From DATAJX01 sp964601735 (lineage in GTDB: Bacteria; Pseudomonadota; Alphaproteobacteria; UBA2136; UBA6156): DNA of 25,674 bases. Shown in pieces: positions 21,600 through 25,674 of this stretch. The notes beneath the pieces are model-generated. The model was not told the DNA's origin. It did not search any database and worked only from the letters and a program-made list of their open reading frames with translations. The first letter of the stretch is position 1. Each line of letters starts with the position of its first letter. Position numbers and translations under genes: made by a program. The stretch lies in contig CAZROO010000016.1 of NCBI GenBank assembly GCA_964601735.1, forward strand, positions 1 through 25,674, given 5' to 3'.

Positions 21600-22779
21600 A
21601 TTCCGAGAAGCTGCGTTTGAGGCGTTGCCAGAAGGATTCTTCCTGCCGCGTCTGGCCGAGGGTTTCTTTCAGCTCCTCGAAGACTTCCTGCTGCTGTTTG
21701 GTGAGTTTGGTAGGGACTTGCAGGCGAATGTGGACGAGCAGGTCGCCGCGCGAGGTGGGACGATTCAGCTCGGGCATGCCGTAGCCGCGCAGGCGCAGGA
21801 TGGCATCGGGCTGCGTGCCTGCCGGTATTTTGATGGGGGCTTTTTTGCCGTCGAGTGTGGGAATTTCGACCGAGGTGCCGAGGACGGCATCCGGCAGGCC
21901 GAGCGGAAGCTCGAGGTGGAGGTCGGCGCCGTCGCGCTTGAAGATGGGGTGGGCGCCGAGGCGGATGAAGACGTATAAATCGCCCGCTGTGCCGCCGTGC
22001 ATACCGGCTTCGCCTTCGCCACGCAGTTGCAGGCGGGTGCCGTCGTCGACCCCCGCCGGGACGGTGAGGTTGACCGTGCGGGTGCCGCGCTTGCGGCCGC
22101 TGCCACGGCAGTCGGGGCATTTGTCGCGGATGATTTCGCCGCTGCCGCCGCATTCCGGGCAGGTGCGCTGCATGGTGAAAAAGCCCTGGCGGAACACGAT
22201 GGTGCCCTGGCCCTGGCACGCCGGGCACTGGATGGGCTTGGTGCCCTTTTTGGCGCCCGAGCCGTGGCAGGTGGGGCATTGGGTATGGCTGGGGAAGCTG
22301 ATTTGGGTTTTGAAGCCGCTAAAGGCCTGGGCGAGGGTGATGTCGAGCGTATAGCGCAAATCGGAGCCGCGCGGCTTGCCGGTGCGGTGCGGTTGCTGCT
22401 GGCCGCCACCAAAACCGTTGCCGAAGACGCCGCCGAGGATGTCTTCGAATAAATCCTCGAACCCGCCAAAGCCCTGGGCGCCACCGGCACCGCCGAAGGG
22501 GCTGCCGCCAAAGCCGCCCGCGCCGCCGCCGAACCCGCCACCATTCTGCTGGCCTTGCTGGAAGGCGCTGTGGCCCATGCGGTCGTAGGCCGCGCGCTTG
22601 TTCGGGTCTTTGAGCGCGTCGTAGGCTTCGTTGATTTCCTTGAATTTGTGCTCGGCGTTCTTGTCACCTTTGTTGCGGTCGGGGTGGTGTTCCATCGCCG
22701 CCTTGCGGTACGCTTTTTTAAGCTCGTCGTCGGAGGCTGATTTGGGAACGCCGAGGATTTCGTAATAATCCTTAGCCAT
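21598..22779 (-). CDS. dnaJ: Chaperone protein DnaJ
   Basis: A 393-aa class A J-protein, cochaperone of DnaK. The J domain (1-70) has the catalytic HPD at 32-34. A Gly/Phe-rich linker (about 79-128) contains GGFGGGAGGFGGSPFGG. The zinc-binding domain carries four CxxCxGxG repeats starting at Cys168, 185, 207 and 221 (CPTCHGSG, CPACQGQG, CPECGGSG, CPDCRGSG). The C-terminal substrate-binding region (VPAGVDDGTRLQLRGEGEAG onwards) is complete. The frame can be opened at a GTG at 22791, but the ATG at 22779 is chosen because it gives the invariant MAKDYYEILG and has GAGG 6 nt upstream. It lies downstream of dnaK on the same strand, separated by two unrelated genes and about 190 nt of repeat-bearing DNA. 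Confidence 0.96.
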   Translation of the reverse strand: MAKDYYEILGVPKSASDDELKKAYRKAAMEHHPDRNKGDKNAEHKFKEINEAYDALKDPNKRAAYDRMGHSAFQQGQQNGGGFGGGAGGFGGSPFGGAGGAQGFGGFEDLFEDILGGVFGNGFGGGQQQPHRTGKPRGSDLRYTLDITLAQAFSGFKTQISFPSHTQCPTCHGSGAKKGTKPIQCPACQGQGTIVFRQGFFTMQRTCPECGGSGEIIRDKCPDCRGSGRKRGTRTVNLTVPAGVDDGTRLQLRGEGEAGMHGGTAGDLYVFIRLGAHPIFKRDGADLHLELPLGLPDAVLGTSVEIPTLDGKKAPIKIPAGTQPDAILRLRGYGMPELNRPTSRGDLLVHIRLQVPTKLTKQQQEVFEELKETLGQTRQEESFWQRLKRSFSE

Positions 22780-22802
22780 GACAGGCCTCACTTAAAAGAG
22801 GG

Positions 22803-22831
22803 CGTGGATGCCAGCCTGCGCCGGCATGAAG
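22803..22831. repeat. Dispersed palindromic repeat, copy 3
   Basis: ATGCCAGC (22808-22815), loop CTGC, GCCGGCAT (22820-22827), one A/C mismatch. With the flank CGTGG it aligns to the polA copy in reverse orientation. It lies 24 nt upstream of the dnaJ start codon. Confidence 0.55.
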
Positions 22832-22883
22832 CAGTGTGATGCGGGTCATTAGCAGTTAGATAGCGCGAGTGCTAGATTTAGGC

Positions 22884-22912
22884 AAGAGGATAAGAGGGTA
22901 AGAGGCATGAGG
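22884..22912. repeat. Short 8-bp tandem repeats, AAGAGG(R/C)
   Basis: AAGAGG occurs at 22884, 22892 and 22900, exactly 8 bp apart, followed by a degenerate ATGAGG at 22907. On the strand on which the chaperone genes are read this is a pyrimidine-rich tract. It lies in the 194-nt spacer upstream of dnaJ. Confidence 0.45.
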
Positions 22913-22938
22913 ATTTGAGTGTCTTCGGCACGTATTAT

Positions 22939-22968
22939 CGTGGAACCCGACCTTCGTCGGGATGACAG
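22939..22968. repeat. Dispersed palindromic repeat, copy 4
   Basis: CCCGAC (22946-22951), loop CTTC, GTCGGG (22956-22961), flanked by CGTGGAA and ATGACAG, in the same orientation as copy 3. It lies 5 nt past the stop of the HD-domain gene. No T-run follows on either strand. Confidence 0.6.
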
Positions 22969-22973
22969 GATTA

Positions 22974-23618
22974 TTATTTACCGTAGGTGCCGGATTTGAA
23001 GGTGCTGGGGCCTTTGAGGAACCAATCCCACGGTGTGCTTTTGTTGGCCATGAGGGCGTCGAACAGCTTTTGGCCGCTGGCCGTTTTGATGCCGTCGCGG
23101 CGTTGCTGGTGCTGGCTGGCGATGTGCTTCATGTACTGCGAGCCGCGGTGGGTGATTTCGATGAGTTCGAGGGTGGCGTCGAGGATGTCGGCGTCCTTGA
23201 CGCAGCGGGCCTCGAGGCTGGTTTTTTGCTTGTATTCCTCGAACAGCGGCAGGCACAGGCCGGCGAGCGGTGTGCCGTCGAAGGTGTCGGCCACTGCTTT
23301 TTCGGAGTCGATTTTGACGTAGGGCTTTTGGTAAGGCGTGAGGTCGAGCGCGCGGATTTCGTCGGTATCGTGGACGAGGGAAATGACGGCGGTCTTGAAG
23401 GGGTCGGCGCCTTCCATCTGGGCCAGTGTCATGGCCAAAAACGTGACGCGGTAGCAGTGCTCGGCGACGTTGGACATGTCCTCGTTCAGGCTCTGCTGCC
23501 AGCCGCGGGGGCGGGAGCGGGCGTTGCCGATCTCGTAGGCGAAACGGACGATCTGGTTGAAGTCGAATTTGCTGGTATTTTTTTTGGATTTGAAGAGGGA
23601 TTTGATGAATTTGGGCAT
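22974..23618 (-). CDS. HD domain phosphohydrolase, HDDC2/YfbR-like (5'-deoxynucleotidase type)
   Basis: A 214-aa protein. The HD metal-site residues are His54 (SNVAEHCYRV), His83-Asp84 (SLVHDTDEIRALDL) and an Asp at 142/144 (CVKDADILDA). The preceding RPRGW element (36-40) and the HDxxE...D layout match the HDDC2/YfbR subgroup, metal-dependent 5'-nucleotidases acting on deoxynucleoside monophosphates. The substrate here is inferred. The first 20 residues are lysine-rich and a C-terminal tail follows the domain (about 165-214). No SD precedes the ATG, and only six bases separate it from a TACAAA that might be a -10, so a leaderless message is possible. It sits between the secreted repeat protein and dnaJ. 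Confidence 0.85.
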   Translation of the reverse strand: MPKFIKSLFKSKKNTSKFDFNQIVRFAYEIGNARSRPRGWQQSLNEDMSNVAEHCYRVTFLAMTLAQMEGADPFKTAVISLVHDTDEIRALDLTPYQKPYVKIDSEKAVADTFDGTPLAGLCLPLFEEYKQKTSLEARCVKDADILDATLELIEITHRGSQYMKHIASQHQQRRDGIKTASGQKLFDALMANKSTPWDWFLKGPSTFKSGTYGK

Positions 23619-23653
23619 GGGGGTTTTGTAACTTGTTTTTGGAGGGATGGCGA

Positions 23654-23701
23654 GGGGTGAACCTGCTCACCCCAATGGATGCCTTGCCCCCTCAAGGGGG
23701 C
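23654..23701. other. Two adjacent stem-loops between minus-strand genes
   Basis: GGGGTGA (23654-23660) pairs with TCACCCC (23667-23673) and GCCCCC (23686-23691) with GGGGGC (23696-23701, loop TCAA). Both are perfect but neither has a T-run on either strand. They fill most of the spacer between the HD gene and the secreted repeat protein gene. Confidence 0.5.
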
Positions 23702-23743
23702 GGCATGACGGCGGTGTTATAGAGGTTTTTTGACGCTGTTTCT

Positions 23744-24168
23744 TTACTGATTAACCAGCGGGTTCCAGCGCAGGGTGGCCTGGTTGCAGTAGTTGGTGGT
23801 GCGGCTGTAGTAGGCGCCGCAGACGGGGGTGCTTTCGACCTCGGCCTGATATTCGGCGCGAAGGCGGGTGTATTGGGCCCAGGTGTAACGGTGGGGGGTA
23901 TCGGGGCTTTGGTTGCCGCTGTTGTAGCCGTAATTGACCAGCGTGTAGCCGCCGCCGGGGAAGTAGCCGCCAGAGGGGTAGTTGGTGAGCTTGTTGCCGC
24001 CGCTGAAACCTCCACTGCCGTAATTGCTGAGGTAATTGCCGCCGAAGGTGCCGTAACCGCCGCTGGGATAATCGGCGATATAATTGGCGGCGTAGGCGCA
24101 AGGAGCGCCCAAAAGCATGGCCGCCGCCCAGAGGGCGGCGGTTGCCACCAGTATGGTATACAATGCCT

Positions 24169-24172
<4 letters not shown>
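23744..24172 (-). CDS. Secreted Gly/Tyr/Asn-rich repeat protein coupled to dnaK
   Basis: A 142-aa protein with a Sec signal peptide (MKALYTILVATAALWAAAMLL, probable cleavage after AYA near residue 28). The mature N-terminal half consists of about four degenerate repeats of 13-17 residues built on N-Y/K-x-x-N/D-Y-x-S-G-G-Y/F-x-G-G: NYIADYPSGGYGTFGG, NYLSNYGSGGFSGG, NKLTNYPSGGYFPGG, then YTLVNYGYNSG. The C-terminal part (about 93-142) is non-repetitive with two cysteines (VCGAYY, NYCNQA). The ATG overlaps the dnaK TGA (ATGA, 24169-24172), implying translational coupling. No family recognised. The repeats resemble low-complexity surface or matrix proteins. Confidence 0.8.

Positions 24173-25674
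<1,502 letters not shown>

Overview
The window looks like a piece of a GC-rich alphaproteobacterial chromosome, probably from a metagenome or draft assembly, because a run of exactly 100 N (15258-15357) marks a scaffold gap. The lineage call is inference. It rests on a 17-kDa-type glycine-zipper surface lipoprotein, typical proteobacterial Rho, PolA, Nth, GalU, DnaJ and DnaK, and a dispersed palindromic repeat of the 'CATCCCGGC...GCCGGGATC' type. I see no rRNA, tRNA, CRISPR array, transposase or phage gene.

Layout, left to right. 1-7437 (+): the tail of a surface or pilin-like protein, two small lipoproteins each followed by a clear intrinsic terminator, a membrane chemoreceptor without a recognisable HAMP domain, a heparinase II/III-family protein, a single-pass membrane protein and a HIT-family protein that appears to have a leaderless promoter. 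7483-13816 (-): an unrecognised 234-aa protein, a GT-A-type glycosyltransferase, Rho with an N-terminal RGG-rich disordered extension, and DNA polymerase I with a palindromic repeat inserted in frame. 14037-18301 (+): a polysaccharide-precursor cluster of a GT4 glycosyltransferase (cut by the N gap), a WecA/WbpL-like polyprenyl-phosphate sugar-1-phosphate transferase, galU and a UDP-glucuronate 4-epimerase-like gene. The last three are joined by ATGA stop/start overlaps. nth follows.

19073-20638 is the least ordinary stretch. A 458-nt gene-free region has an AT-rich half, then a TTGACA promoter feeding a leader of four successive hairpins, one of them terminator-like. Behind it are a 66-aa ORF, another structured segment ending in an intrinsic terminator, and an unrecognised 169-aa ORF. 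A divergent SAICAR-synthetase-like gene (20639-21556) follows.

21598-25674 (-) is a chaperone region reading dnaK (its 5' end lies outside the window), a secreted Gly/Tyr/Asn-rich repeat protein whose start codon overlaps the dnaK stop, an HDDC2/YfbR-like HD phosphohydrolase, then dnaJ.

Functional themes are envelope and exopolysaccharide synthesis (heparinase-like protein, three sugar-transfer enzymes, galU, epimerase, lipoproteins), core information processing (rho, polA, nth) and protein folding (dnaK, dnaJ). The best leads for something undescribed are the repeat inside polA, the structured leader at 19327-19530, and the secreted repeat protein coupled to dnaK.
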